Of a stretch of DNA of 64,000 bases, positions 32,666-43,971 are shown piece after piece. The notes beneath the pieces were generated by a model, which was given only the letters and a program-made list of their open reading frames with translations, was not told the DNA's origin and ran no database searches. Source of the DNA: Hypericum androsaemum. Taxonomy: Eukaryota > Streptophyta > Magnoliopsida > Malpighiales > Hypericaceae. How positions within the stretch are numbered: position 1 is the first letter of the stretch; each line of letters starts with the position of its first letter. A program made the translations under genes and the position numbers. The stretch is from assembly GCA_963995505.1 (NCBI GenBank), contig OZ023187.1, forward strand, positions 2,487,501 through 2,551,500, written 5' to 3'.

Positions 32666-33670
32666 GCCGCATTCTCTCTCCACAAAATCCTCTTTTTAGA
32701 AAAATCTCACTATAAAATCCCCCACTAAAACACAAACACGCCTCACCGACGAGAGCTAGGGTTTCAGAAGGCAATACACCCTCGGCCGTCTTTTTTCTTA
32801 GCTTCCATTTCTTTAAATTTAATTGCTTGAATCTCTAACAGGGGCTTGAGTTTGGCTCTTTGGTTGAATTTTAGAGTGCTATTGAGATGAATATAGTCCC
32901 TACATCAACGAATATCATAAAAAATATTTAAAAAAGAGAGGAAATGAAAATGAAATTAATATAAGACAAGATCATTTGACCCGATGTGTAAATTTTTTTT
33001 AAAAAGACAAAAGTAGATTACGTGGATGAGATCTTACTTTCGGATGTGTAATATCTAAAGGATGGAGTTAAACGTATTTTTGCAAGATATTTTTATTCAT
33101 ACAAGTATTTGTTTATTCACATGTGAGAAATTTTATTTCGGATCCAAATTCTGGAATTATTGTTAATTTCTTAGTCTTCTATATCTAGTATTTTTAAAAA
33201 AATATTTCGAAAAAGAAAAAAACGGTTTCATGCAAAATGTACAGGAAAAATTCCTCAGTATACTAGGTCAATGCCCATAATTGTAAGTCTTGTGAGATTG
33301 GTTAATAGTGTTAAAAATGTATTATATATCTTTTAAAAATTTTAGATAAATATGAAATTTTAACAATATAAACTCATGATCGTTGTTAAACTCAGACGCT
33401 ATTACAAAGTAAAATAGTCGTTGTTCAAGAGACAGGACACATTTCGATGGTGGCAGCGATTCGTGCTCCAGAAAATAAGCTTCAATGGGTTGCTGGCAGC
33501 TCACGCCAATTGGGTATTATTCCAAAAATATTGGTTCCCGTTCACGACGATTCTCTCTCTTCCAATTTTAGTACAAAAACAAAATCTAATTGTCGAACTT
33601 TTTGAATCTCTGTTATTTACAGTGAAATATCGTAAGATTCTAGTAGAGGATTGTTGTTTTAATAAAATCT
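32666..33670. other. Intergenic sequence with one exon-like frame
   Basis: Mostly AT-rich. At 33423-33605 (plus) a frame reading VQETGHISMVAAIRAPENKL followed by QWVAGSSRQLGIIP looks protein-like. It ends at a stop at 33603-33605, right before the Copia LTR. I do not recognise the family; it may be a stranded exon. Confidence 0.35.
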
Positions 33671-33992
33671 TGTTGGGAATGGCTCAAACAGAATGTTCGG
33701 GTGCTGAAGATCCAACGGCGGCTAAGGTTAGGTGGTGCTGGGAGCCGTTTCTTGTTTTGCTCGGACTCTGGTTTTGCACTCTTAGGATGATCTAGATAGG
33801 TTTCTTGGTGTGCAAGATTTTGTCTCTATATAAAGACATATTACCCTAGTTTATACAAAGCTTTGTGGCTCAGATCTCATCAATAAAAATTCTCATTTCT
33901 CTCCGTAGATGCAGACATTAGGCCGAACTACTTAATCTCTTGTGGTCGTGTTCTTGTGTGCGTTGTTGTTTCCTTGTAGTGATTTTCTAACA
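33671..33992 (+). repeat. Copia 5' LTR
   Basis: 322 bases beginning TGTTGGGAATGGCTC and ending TTTTCTAACA, with a TATATAAAG box at about 33827-33835. Confidence 0.85.
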
Positions 33993-34017
33993 ACTGGTAT
34001 CATAGCTAAGATGGAGG

Positions 34018-34521
34018 ATGGCTGGTCACGACGCAAAGTTTGGCTTGGTGAAGTTCAATGGCTCATCGAATATCGGATTATGGAAAATGGGTGTCAAAGA
34101 CCAGCTGGTACAACAAGGGATGGTCAACGCACTATCGGGGAATAAGCCTGAGAAGATGGAGGAGCAAGAGTGGGAAGAGTTGGAGGCCAAGGCAGTGGCG
34201 ATGATTCGCTTGTGCTTGACAGATGATGTGATGTATCACGTCATGTATGAGGAGTCACCAGTCGGAATTTGGAAGAAATTGGAGCAAAGGTATATGTCAA
34301 AGTCTTTGTCGAACAAACTTTATCTTAAGCAAAGGTTGTACAGGATTAAGATGATAGATGGCTCAAATTTGAGCCAACACATCAACGATTTCAATCAGCT
34401 AGTGAGTGACCTGATAAGGGTCGATGTGAAGTTCGAGGATGAAGACAAGGCATTGTTGATGGTGAGTTCCTTACCAAGTTCCTACGAAAGTTTGGTTACA
34501 ACTCTAACTTGGAAAAAATAG
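34018..34521 (+). pseudogene. Copia gag (UBN2-like) fragment
   Basis: 167 codons starting MAGHDAKFGLVKFNGSSNIG, with WKKLEQRYMSKSLSNKLYLK and SSLPSSYESLVTTL. These are hallmarks of plant Copia gag. A stop follows TWKK at 34519. Beyond it the frame continues in pieces (SLFFEDITSALQGFHQRKN) toward a damaged zinc-knuckle region near 34690-34730. Confidence 0.88.
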
Positions 34522-34849
34522 TCCTTGTTTTTTGAGGATATCACTAGTGCTCTACAAGGGTTTCATCAAAGGAAGAACGCCGGTGATTAACGAGGAGAAG
34601 GAGTGGTTGTGAGGGGTTGCCATGGCCGTAGAGAAAGAAAAGATGGAAAATGATCCAAGTTTGGGTCAAGGAGGTTCAAAGAAAATATCTTCGAGTGCGC
34701 AAAAGGGGACATGAAGAAGGATTATCCAAGCAGAACTCAGGATCACGAGGGAAAATGATTTTCATCCATGAATATGGTCTCATATTCAGACGGGTCAGAT
34801 GGTGACTATCTTTCTGTTTTATCAAGTTCTAATCATCCTGTTGATTTCT

Positions 34850-35160
34850 GAATTTTGGATAGTGCTTGTTCTTTCCATATGACGTCTAATAGGGATTGGT
34901 TCGACACCTATAACTTCGTTGATTTAGGTATGGTGACTATGGGCGACGGTTCTACTTGTAGAATTACTGGCATATGAGACTTACGAATCAAGATGTGGGA
35001 TGGTGTTGAGAGAAAGTTGTGTGGGGTTAGGCATGTTCTAGAGTTGGAAAGGTATTTGATCTCATTAGGACACTTGGATTATAGTGGGTACATCTATAAG
35101 GTTGAAGGTGGTCTAATTGAGGTGGAGAAGGATGCTACGGTGGTGATAAAAGGTAAATGA
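34850..35160 (+). pseudogene. Copia protease and GAG pre-integrase remnant
   Basis: Contains ILDSACSFHMTSNRDWF, the protease active-site region with DSA instead of DSG/DSGC, then MGDGSTCRITGI, a stop, and CGVRHVLELERYLISLGHLD, the pre-integrase lead-in. At about 35297-35490 a shred reading SLSAAKRILGMRIRRDK represents the C-terminal RT. The integrase between them is deleted. Confidence 0.8.
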
Positions 35161-35583
35161 GAATATGGGATGCTAGAAATACCTGCAAGTTAGTGGGGGC
35201 ACTGTTGTAGGTAGAGTCACCTCATTGGAGTCTGATGGAGGAGGAAAAAGCTCTTAGCATATGAGGTTAGATCGTATGAAGGAGTGAGGGCTCGACATGA
35301 ATAGTTTGAGTGCAGCCAAAAGGATTCTTGGAATGAGGATTCGCAGAGACAAGGTTAGCAAAACCCCACAATAGTTGTCTAAAGGTGCACGCAAAGCAAA
35401 GGTATTTGGTAAGTTTGGCATTGGGAATGTTAAGTCGTTGGTAACACTGCGGACGAATCATATTTTATCTCACTCAAGGGCGAGCGGTGGAGTTCGTAAC
35501 ATATCAAGGGTTCTAATAGGTGAAACAAAAGATTGTCCATTGTATGCTATGACTTGTAGCATTGGTTCGAGGCAAAAGGAGTA

Positions 35584-36451
35584 AGGTCCAACAGGGAAGC
35601 AGTTTGAGGTTGCAAAGCATAAGGGTGACCGGAAAAATAGAAGAGTGTCTATAGGCCACAAGGTTGCTTCAACAAGTGAACTTGCATGTTGGGGTTCGAT
35701 GAAGGTTTTAGGGAATACACCAAGCAATTTCGGGAGTTTCTCGAGTTTGGAAGATTTCTCCAAGTGATTGAACAAATGGTAGAGAGAAAGTGTAGATGGT
35801 CTTATTGATGACGGTGTATCTATAGTTCAGGTGGAGTCAGTAGAGTTGGTTTGGTTTTGCAAGATCTCATGTTTCTTCAAGGGACAGTGTCTCATCAAGG
35901 TAAAATTTGTTGAAGTTCGGTGGAGCCTTCATGATTCTTCGCAAGAGATAATTTCTCGTGAATATGAAGATTGTTGGGAATGGCTCGAAATCAGGTGGAC
36001 CTAGCGACCGCTAGGTAAGGTCCAACGGGGAAGCGGTTCGAGGTTGCAAAGCATAAGGGTGACCGGGAAAATAGAGCAGTGTCTATAGGCCACAAGGTTG
36101 CTTGAGCATGTGAACTTGCATGTTGGGGTTCGATGAAGGTTTTAGGAAATACACCAAGCAAGCTCGGGAGTTTCTCGAGTTTGGGAGATTTCTCCAAGTG
36201 ATTGAACAAAGGGTAGAGAGAAAGTGTAGATGGTCTTATTGATGACAGTGTATCTATGGTTCAGGTGGAGTCAGTGGAGTCGGTTTGGTTTTGTAAGATC
36301 TTATATTTCTTCAAGGGGCAGTGTCTCATCAAGGTAAAATTTGTTGAAATTCGGTAGAGCTTCAAAATTCTGCGCAAGAGATGATTTCTCGTGAATGTGG
36401 AGAATGTTGGGAATGACTCGAAATCAGGTGGACCTAGCAACCACTAGGTAG
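35584..36451 (+). repeat. 434-bp tandem duplication in Copia 3' region
   Basis: Units start at aggtccaac (35584 and 36018). They share gaggttgcaaagcataaggg, tctataggccacaaggttgc and aggtggacctagc, with few differences. Each unit ends in an LTR-start-like TGTTGGGAATG sequence, so the unit spans the internal/LTR junction. Unequal exchange is a likely cause. Confidence 0.88.
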
Positions 36452-36500
36452 GTCAAACAGAATGTTCGGGTGCTGGTAGCCGTTTCCTCTTCTATTTCTT

Positions 36501-37493
36501 CTTCGAAATTATGTCATAATTTGAATATACAAATATTTATTAAACTGATTACTTTAATTTTCAACGGAAAAATATATTAATCTAGCAAAGCTGATACAGT
36601 AACTTCGTTGGTGATAAGATTTACTACCGGTGATATAAGAAATAGCAAGTAGCAACTTTGTTGATCAAAACTTCTGTTTTATGTTAACCAGAGTCAAGAT
36701 TTTATAAGTATCAAATAGCTCAAAGCGTCACCCAAAATAATAAGAGGTGAAGACGTCTTCAGAAATTCAGAACGAGAATAATTAAATGTTAAGAAATAAT
36801 TGCAAGTTGGGCCTCAAAAGTTTTTTTTAATGTTTATGTTATTAAGAGTTAATTATTATCATATCATATTTTGAGATTACTTTTTTAATAATATTTTTTA
36901 CGTTCACAAGATTTAAATTCGATACATTCTTAAATAAATTCAAACCTTTACATTTCAACCTAACTGATCGTCGCCAAAAGATTTAATTCGGATGATATCG
37001 AAATGAGGTTGCAATTTTATTGGTCAAAAGATTTAATGCCTATAATATATATAAAAAACAAGTTGCATCTTTGTTGGTCAAAAGATTTAGTGCCCATAAT
37101 ATATATATAAAAAAACAAGTTGCATCTTTGTTGGGCAAAAGATTTAGTGCCGGTGAGGGCTGCATGGAAGGCGCGTAGGGTTTAGCTGACGACCAGTTGG
37201 TGGGTGTGACATCAACAAGTGTAAGAAAGGATTGGATGTTTTGCTTGCACAAGGTTTAGTGGTTCTGGTTTTAACCCAATACCACGGGCAGATTTGTTTA
37301 GTTATGTAGGTAACATGTATGTATATATACATATTACGACCAAATACACACATATTTTTGGTTGATACAATGTATTGTCCGAATATTTATTAGACTAATT
37401 AATTCTAGTTTGAATTGTATAAGATAACTAAAAGTAACAAATTTTTTTCAACAAATATTTAATATTACTACGATCATTAATAATAATAAGGCT
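36501..37493. other. AT-rich spacer with a three-copy tandem repeat
   Basis: At 37008-37152 a 54-57-base unit (gttgcatctttgttggtcaa plus aagatttagtgcc and a TATA-rich run) occurs three times. A diverged relative lies near 36640-36680. No gene recognised. Confidence 0.6.
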
Positions 37494-38920
37494 TTGAAAA
37501 TGAGGTACTTGGCATCTCAAAGCTTGACTACAAGAACGAAGCTCTTCTCTCTAATTAGATTTTCCGTTACTACTCGAACCAAGATATGCTCTGGGCAAAG
37601 ATCATCAAAGGGATCCATGGCTTTAGACGCAGCTCTAACTTGCCTTTTCCTATCTCCAAAATTTCGTTCGATGATCGCAAAACTAGTGTTTGGGAGTCTG
37701 TTGTCAAGCTCTCTCTGAGCAGCGGTCTAGTCCCTGGTATCCTAAGGAGCGGGTGCTCCATGTTGAATCGAAATGGAGGGGACACGAGATTTTGGAAAGA
37801 TATTTGGGCGTGCGACGAAGCCCTAAAAGACAAGTTCCCCAGGCTATACTCAGTGTCCACGCTGAAAGACATAGTGCTTGCAAACCGTGGTTCTTTTGAG
37901 CTTAACACTTGGTCTTTGAGCTTAAGCTGGAGGCGGCATCTCCGAGACTGGGAACAACCTAGCCTCGATGAACTCAATCAGACCATTCAGTGTTTCTCTC
38001 TTCGAGAGGCTGGCTGCGATTCTCTTAGATGGACCTTCGACAGCGCCAGAATTTTTTCAGTCAAAAGTCTTTATCTGCAGGTATTCACTGGATTCAGATT
38101 CATCTCGCCTGAGGTTATGTGCAAGGAGCGTATTAACCTCATCCCTTACAAGGTCTCTTGTTTTCTCTGGCAGGCCTTACATGATAGAATCGCGACTAGA
38201 GCAAACTTGCTTCGATTGGGCATGCTTTCTTAGCAGGATTTGGGTTGTGTTTTTTGTGAGGCTTCCTCCCCCGATTCGCCACCATTTGAGACCGCACGAA
38301 ACCTCTTTGTGGGCTGTCCCTTTGCGGGCAAGGTATGGAATTACTTCACCAGATTGGCGGGTATCTCCTGGGTTTCCGGAGACAGCTTGGGTGGGCTCTT
38401 AGCTATGTGGATGGGCCTTTCGAATTATGATGATGCTAGCCGGAAGATTTGGTACTCTATTCTTGCGTCCATTATTTGGTGCATTTGGCTTCTAAGAAAC
38501 CATGTGATTTTTCAAGGAATCTCCCCGGACTTGGGCACTCTCATTGCGGGTATTCTTAGGAATGCCATGGAATGGCAAAATTGGACAGGTTTAAGAGACA
38601 TCTTTTGCAGGCAAGATCTTATCATGGTGCTTCAGAACTTAATGGCGTAGGTTGTAGGGCCTGGCGGGTTTTGGCCCTTTTTGGGAGGTGTTGGTTGTTA
38701 TTCAGTTTTGCCTAGCAATTATGTTTGTCTAATTGTTAGGCAAATCCCTCTTGTTTAGTCTCTGTCTTAGTCATGGTTGAACTCTCTCCCGTTCCCTCCT
38801 GCGACGGGCTGTTTTGAGTTTTTTTTCGGGGTGTTCTCTCCGTTTTTGGTGTGAGGGTTTTCCACCGTGTACATACTTGTACATAACTCCATGATTTATA
38901 TATCTCTACCTTTTCAAAAA
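37494..38920 (+). mobile_element. Truncated LINE with RT C-terminus and zf-RVT domain
   Basis: From about 37494 to 38650 broken frames encode the end of a LINE ORF2. DMLWAKIIKGIHG and GGDTRFWKDIW lead to FSVKSLYLQVF, INLIPYKVSCFLWQALHDRI and, after a stop at 38231, a zinc-binding segment with CVFCEA and FVGCPF, then IIWCIWLLRNHVIFQG. The GC-rich 3' UTR (38650-38880) and the tail near ctaccttttcaaaaaca (38908) resemble the LINE at 0.8-2.1 kb. Stops in the frame (one before IFRYYSNQD, one at 38231) make it inactive. The endonuclease and RT catalytic core are absent. Confidence 0.88.
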
Positions 38921-39085
38921 CAAATAAGGCTCATAGCTACAATCTCGTACTTAATACAAGAGAATATTGCCCCTGGTATATACGTACATAACAATACCAT
39001 TAATACAATTTTAATTATAAAAAAATACTCGAACTTAATATTCATTAGTTAAACTAAGTACGACGCTAGTTCATCTATATATTTT

Positions 39086-40437
39086 GGGAAAATTATGCTC
39101 AGGTCCCTGTAGTTTGGCGTCCCTTCCTCTGGGTCATTGCATTTCTGAAATCGTTCCTGACGTCCCCGAATTTTGGTTTTATCAACTCTCGGGTCCCTGC
39201 TGGGTCTTTTTTTTATTTTTAGTCATAGAAATGACCAAAATATCCTTAAATAAAAAATAAAAAATTCACCTTCTTCAACATTTGAATAAAAACACGAATC
39301 ACCAAAAATCAACCCAAAAACAAAATCAAACTAAACAAAATCAAGAACACAACCAAGAATATTAAGAAATAAAACTAAGCTCAAAATCAGGAACCCAGAA
39401 ATCCCCTAGAACAACTAACAACCAAAAAAACTCAGATAAAAAAAGCTAATCAAACCCAACAACTAATCCTACCTCACGGTTCACAGACCCAACTACTAAA
39501 AAAACAAGCAAACAAAGTCGAAGCCTTTTTTAACCTAAACAAGAACGAGGCAGAGATCGGAAGGGAGGGCGGAGGAGGAGAGCAAGACGGCATCGTCATC
39601 AGATTTCTGGCAGAGATCCTTGGCCTTGATTTGCTTGATTGAGGTGTTGTCGTCGAGTGCCTCATCTTCCTAGCTCGTCCCCTCGTCATCGTAATTCCAG
39701 ATCCGTCGTTATTGGATTTCTGGCGATGCATCGTCTTTCTCAGATCCGTTGTCATTGGATTTCTGGCGGTGCATCGTCTTTCTCAGATCCGTCGAGGACC
39801 GGCATAAGGACGGCGGTTAGAGCAAGCAAGATAAAGATAGATATTGTAACGCCACCATCAGCCCTATGGTTAGCGTCGCGACGACGGGGCCACCGCCGAG
39901 GTCGAGCAGGAACGCGGCGCAGGGGACGAGTGCGATCTCGATTCGGGCATTGTGCTCGAAGGAGGCCACCGAGAAGCGAGATCGCGAGGCGCCAGAAGTG
40001 CCGGATGCGGAGGGAGGAGTGCGATCTCGGATTCGGGCATTGGTTGATTGTTGTGTTGATTTTTGAGTTTGCTAAAATCGAAAATGGTTTGGTGATTTAG
40101 GGTTCTTAGTTTCTTAGTCCCAGTTTTAAAATTTTGATCTAAATTTTTTTTATTTTTTAATATTCTTGGTTGTGTTCTTGATTTTGCTTAATTTGATCTT
40201 ATTTTTGGGTTCATTTTTGGTGATTCGTGTTTTTGTTCAAAGGTTGAAGAAGGTAATTTTTTTATTTTTTGTTTAAGGGTATTTTGGTCATTTTCATGAC
40301 AAAAAATGAAAAAAAGAGCCGTCAAGGACCCGAGAGTTGATAAAACCAAACTTCGGAAAGGTCAGGAACGATTTCGGAAATGCAGGGACCCTAGAAGGAA
40401 GGACGCCAAACTACAGACACCTGAGCGTAATTTTCCC
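39086..40437. mobile_element. Gene-capturing MULE with perfect 9-bp target duplication
   Basis: The termini GGGAAAATTATGCTCAGG and the complement of gcgtaattttccc form inverted arms of about 180 bases, with matching landmarks such as gacccgagagttgataaaac. Perfect 9-bp repeats ATATATTTT flank it (39077-39085 and 40438-40446). The arms continue into a second inner inverted stretch (39290-39350 versus 40140-40250). The GC-rich interior (39560-40070) looks like transduplicated coding sequence. On the minus strand a stop-free stretch reads EDEALDDNTSIKQIKAKDLC and continues QKSDDDAVLLSS. The parental gene is unrecognised. Confidence 0.9.
39699..39790 (+). repeat. 42-bp tandem repeat in the MULE interior
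   Basis: The unit cagatccgttgtcattggat followed by ttctggcggtgcatcgtctttct starts at 39699, 39741 and (partial) 39783. Later, gtgcgatctcgattcgggcattg recurs at about 39928 and 40019, showing further internal duplication. Confidence 0.85.
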
Positions 40438-40892
40438 ATATATTTTTGTGTATATATCGTGGGTAGGGGTGAGCAAATAAACCGAAAACTGTCTAACCAG
40501 ACCAATCCGGACCGAAAAAACTGGACCAAACCGAACCATATTTCAAAACGGTCCAGTCCGGTCCCGGATATATGCAAAATCCGGTTTCCGGTCCGGGTTT
40601 ATTTTGTAAGGAACCAGAAATAATCGGGACCGGACTGAAAATTTGCCAACATATAAATTATATCCCTTATTCCCTTTCACAATCACTTTCTCTCTCCCCG
40701 TAAATTTTTATTTTAGTCTCCATTCCACTCCACTCTCTGAGTCCTCCTCCTCGTCTACTCTCATCTCGTCTCTCCCTCTGTAGCTCTGTCCCTCACACAC
40801 TCCACCGCCGACGGCCACCGCCGCGGCCCAACGACGTTCAGCCACTGCCGCCGGCCTGTCCTAGTCCAGTCCAGTTACAGCCTAGCCTACAG

Positions 40893-41339
40893 GTAATTAA
40901 TATTAGGGTTTTCGAAATTATGTTAGGGTTTCTAAAACTGGGGATTTAAAAGTGATATGAAATTCGATAGGTGACATTGACGATCTGGGATTCGATACGG
41001 TTTTTAAAATCTGGGATTCGATTGGGTTTCTAAAATCTGGGATTATGTCGGTCTCGCCGTCGGTTATGTCATGTTCATCTATTCCCAGCCCAGTGATGTC
41101 AAGGTTCTTCGCTCTCACTAACTTCGGATTCGATCTTTCTCCGCTTCATATTTTCTTGTTTTGTACGGATTTGCGTGTTTTATTTCTCCGCTCGCTCTCT
41201 GCTTTATGTTTTATTTCTCATGGCTTTGTGTTTTACCTGCTGTTTTATATTGTTTGGATGGTATTGTGCACTTCATTGAAAGGTTAAAGTCGTGTAATTT
41301 GGTAGGTCGAAGTTGATGGAAGTTTGATCTCTTGCTCAG
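40893..41339 (+). other. Probable 5' UTR intron of the hAT transposase gene
   Basis: A donor ctacag/gtaatt at 40892/40893 and an acceptor cttgctcag at 41339 bracket AT/T-rich sequence between a C-rich leader (40740-40890) and the transposase ATG at 41354. Inferred from splice-site quality only. Confidence 0.55.
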
Positions 41340-41353
41340 GTGCCAAAGGGTCA

Positions 41354-43577
41354 ATGAGGAAATTCAAAGTTCCGAGAAATAATCCGACGGAAGTGGATGG
41401 AGATTTAGAAAAGGAGATTCTAGCGAGTACGAAGGATAGCGGAACACCTTCAAAACAAAAGGAAACTAATTTGAGAGCCCCGATTTGGAATGAGTTTGAA
41501 AGGTTCAAAGATGATCAAGAAAAATGGAAGGCAAGATGCAAGCATTGTTCATCGGTATTTGCAGCTGATCCTAGTAAAAATGGGACTTCAACGCTGACAA
41601 AGCACATCAAATCGACGTGTAGAAAGAGGTCTCATGTTGACTCCAATCAAACCCAATTGAGCATGACAAAATCCGAAGGTGTCGATTCTCTTTCTTCTTG
41701 GAGGTATGACCCTGTAGTCGCTAGAAAAAGATTGGCTGAAATGATTATCTGTGATGAGTTGCCTTTCAAGCATGTTGACGGATGGGGATTCCAGCGATTT
41801 GTGGCATCGTTAAATCCTATATTTAATATTCCTTCACGGTTTACTGTTCAACGTGATTGTATTACAATTTATAAGGAAGAGAAGGTTAAGCTGATGAAAT
41901 TTCTGAAAAGTTCCAAACAATGGGTGTGTATCACAACTGATACTTGGACTTCTGTGCAACAAATCAATTATATGGTTATCACTGTGCATTACATAGATGG
42001 AAATTGGAATCTTTGCAAAAAGTTGTTGAGTTTTTCACCTATTGAGTCTCATCGGGGAATTGATATTGCTAGTGCCATTGAGAAGATTTTTCGTGCTTGG
42101 GAGATTTGTAAAATTTTAACCATCACAGTTGATAATGCAAGTTCAAACGATACAGCGATTCGACATTTGAAGGAAACATATGGTTCAAATGAAGGAAATG
42201 TTCTTGGTAGAGAGCATATGCATATGAGGTGCTTCGCACATATCCTAAATCTTGCTTGTGTTGATGGCTTGAAATTGAAGAATGCACCAAGATCTGTTCT
42301 TCGTATTCGTCAAGCTGTAAGATATGTGAAACACTCTCCTGCTAGATTAAAGCTGTTCAAAGAATGCATGGTCATGGAAGGTGATGAAAGTAAGGTAGAA
42401 TTAGCCTTGGATGTAAAAACTAGATGGAATTCTACCTACTTTATGTTAAATGCAGCTTTGAAACATGAGAAAGTTTGGAAAAGGTTTGAAAAGGAGGACA
42501 GATGGTTTTCCGTCGAGATGATGTTGGAGAATCATGATAAAGTAGGAGTTTCTGAAGCAAGTGATTGGGATTACATTCGAAAACTACATACTTTTCTTCA
42601 TTATTTCTATGAGGTTACTTTGAAGGTATCTGGCTCTAAATATGTCACATCTAATATTTTCTACGTAGAGATTGTTAGACTTTTTTCCACTTTGAAGAAA
42701 TGGATGGAGAGTGACGATGTTGAGATGGCTATGACTGCCAAAAAGATGAGTGAAAAGTTTACAAAATATTGGGGAAGTCCTGAAAAGATGAACATGTTGA
42801 TCTTTATAGCTTGTGTCATGGATCCTCGCTACAAGTTGAAGTTTGTAGAGTTCTCAATGCATTTTTTGCATGCTGATCCTAAAATGGCTGCTTTGATGAA
42901 GTCGAAGATAAAAGAGTCTCTTTACAAGCTCTTTAATCATTACAAAGACGAGGTGACAGTTGATGATGATAGCTCGCAATGTTCTTCAAACGTCACATCT
43001 TCATCTATGAGTGAGAGGAGTAGCACATCTTGTATTGAGGTATTGGAGCTATATCAAATGTTTGTTGGCAAGATGGGACAAGGAGCTAAGTCTGATTTGG
43101 ATATTTATCTTGAAGAGGGACATGTGAATAGCTCACCACCGTTTGACATTATTCAATGGTGGAAAGGAAATGCTATTAGGTTCCCTATCCTTTCTCAGAT
43201 GGCCCGTGATGTATTAGCAGTGCCGATCTCTACCGTTGCTTCCGAATCTACTTTCAGCACAGGAGGACGAGTGCTAGATGATTTCAGGAGTTCTTTGGCT
43301 CCTGTTGTAGTTGAAGTTTTATTATGTTCTCAAGATTGGATTCGAGGATCCTTTCTTTCTGTTACTAGAGAAGAGGATTCAGACGAACAAGAAAAAATGG
43401 CATCCGGTAAGTTTCCTTTTTTTATCATCCTTTCAATTTTGACACAAATTATTAATTTACAAATATGTAATATGAACTATATGTCACTTGACAGAAATAT
43501 CTAATGGTAGCGTGCATCTTTCAACGATCGATGAGATCATTGAAGTTGATGAAGAATACGATGGTGAAGATGTATGA
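41354..43577 (+). CDS. hAT transposase, BED zinc-finger type (two coding exons)
   Basis: Cut-and-paste transposase of the Ac/Tam3-like hAT superfamily; it acts in the nucleus on the element's termini. Coding exons are 41354-43406 and 43495-43577, joined across gtaagt...acag, giving 711 codons and an acidic tail ending EVDEEYDGEDV. The BED zinc finger spans about residues 41-92, with ligands C62, C65, H84 and C89 (KARCKHCSS ... LTKHIKSTC). The RNase H-like core shows the first Asp in TTDTW (D196) and the second in TVDNASSND (D260). The C-terminal hAT dimerisation domain spans about 580-665 (SDLDIYLEE, WWKGNAIRFPILSQMARDVL, ASESTFSTGGRVLDDFRSSL). Length is normal for plant hAT transposases and no stop or frameshift is visible. 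The frame is open to 41324, but the first ATG is at 41354. The splice to exon 2 is inferred; without it the frame would end at 43504 with a hydrophobic tail. Confidence 0.93.
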
Positions 43578-43971
43578 TGATGAAGTTGGATCGTTGTAAG
43601 TTGTAACTTGTGTTTATTTTTGTATGGCCGGGATCGTTGTACTTGTATTGTAATGATGTTGATGTTAGAACTTGGAACTTGTAATGTGAGAACTTGATTC
43701 GTGTAACATTTTGGGTTGTTTGTTATAAATTTGGCCCGCGTAATTCTTCACAGATCGTCGAAGGCAGCCGTTGGCCCGTTGCCAATTTTCAGATCCGGTT
43801 TTTTCCGGTCTGGTCCGATTTAAACCGGATCAAGTGATCCGGTTCCAATTCCGAACTGGATTGGATCCGGTCCGGTCCGGTCCGGTTTGCATTTTCCAGG
43901 CAATTCCGGTTCTGGTCCAATTTTTTCCGATTCGGTCCGGTCCGGGCAACATGCTCACCCCTAATCGTGGG

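Larger units (their letters stand above)
33671..36500 (+). mobile_element. Internally deleted Copia retrotransposon
   Basis: The 5' LTR (33671-33992) is followed by tggtatcatagc (33995-34006), the initiator-Met tRNA primer site with one mismatch. Then come gag (34018-34521), a broken protease/pre-integrase piece (about 34850-35160) and a C-terminal RT shred (about 35297-35490). Integrase, most of RT and RNase H are missing. The 3' side holds a 434-bp tandem duplication and a truncated 3' LTR starting TGTTGGGAATGACTCG at about 36404. It is non-functional. Confidence 0.88.
40464..43963 (+). mobile_element. Apparently complete hAT transposon
   Basis: Terminal inverted repeats TAGGGGTGAGCA (40464-40475) and TGCTCACCCCTA (43952-43963) are perfect 12-mers. 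They are flanked by perfect 8-bp target repeats ATCGTGGG (40456-40463 and 43964-43971), the hAT signature. Total length is 3500 bp. Subterminal regions are crowded with GGTCCGG/CCGGACC motifs in both orientations (40500-40640 and 43780-43950), the likely transposase binding sites. A single gene encodes a full-length transposase. Everything needed for cis-autonomy appears present. The element starts 18 bp after the last base of the neighbouring MULE, just beyond that MULE's target duplication. Confidence 0.95.
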
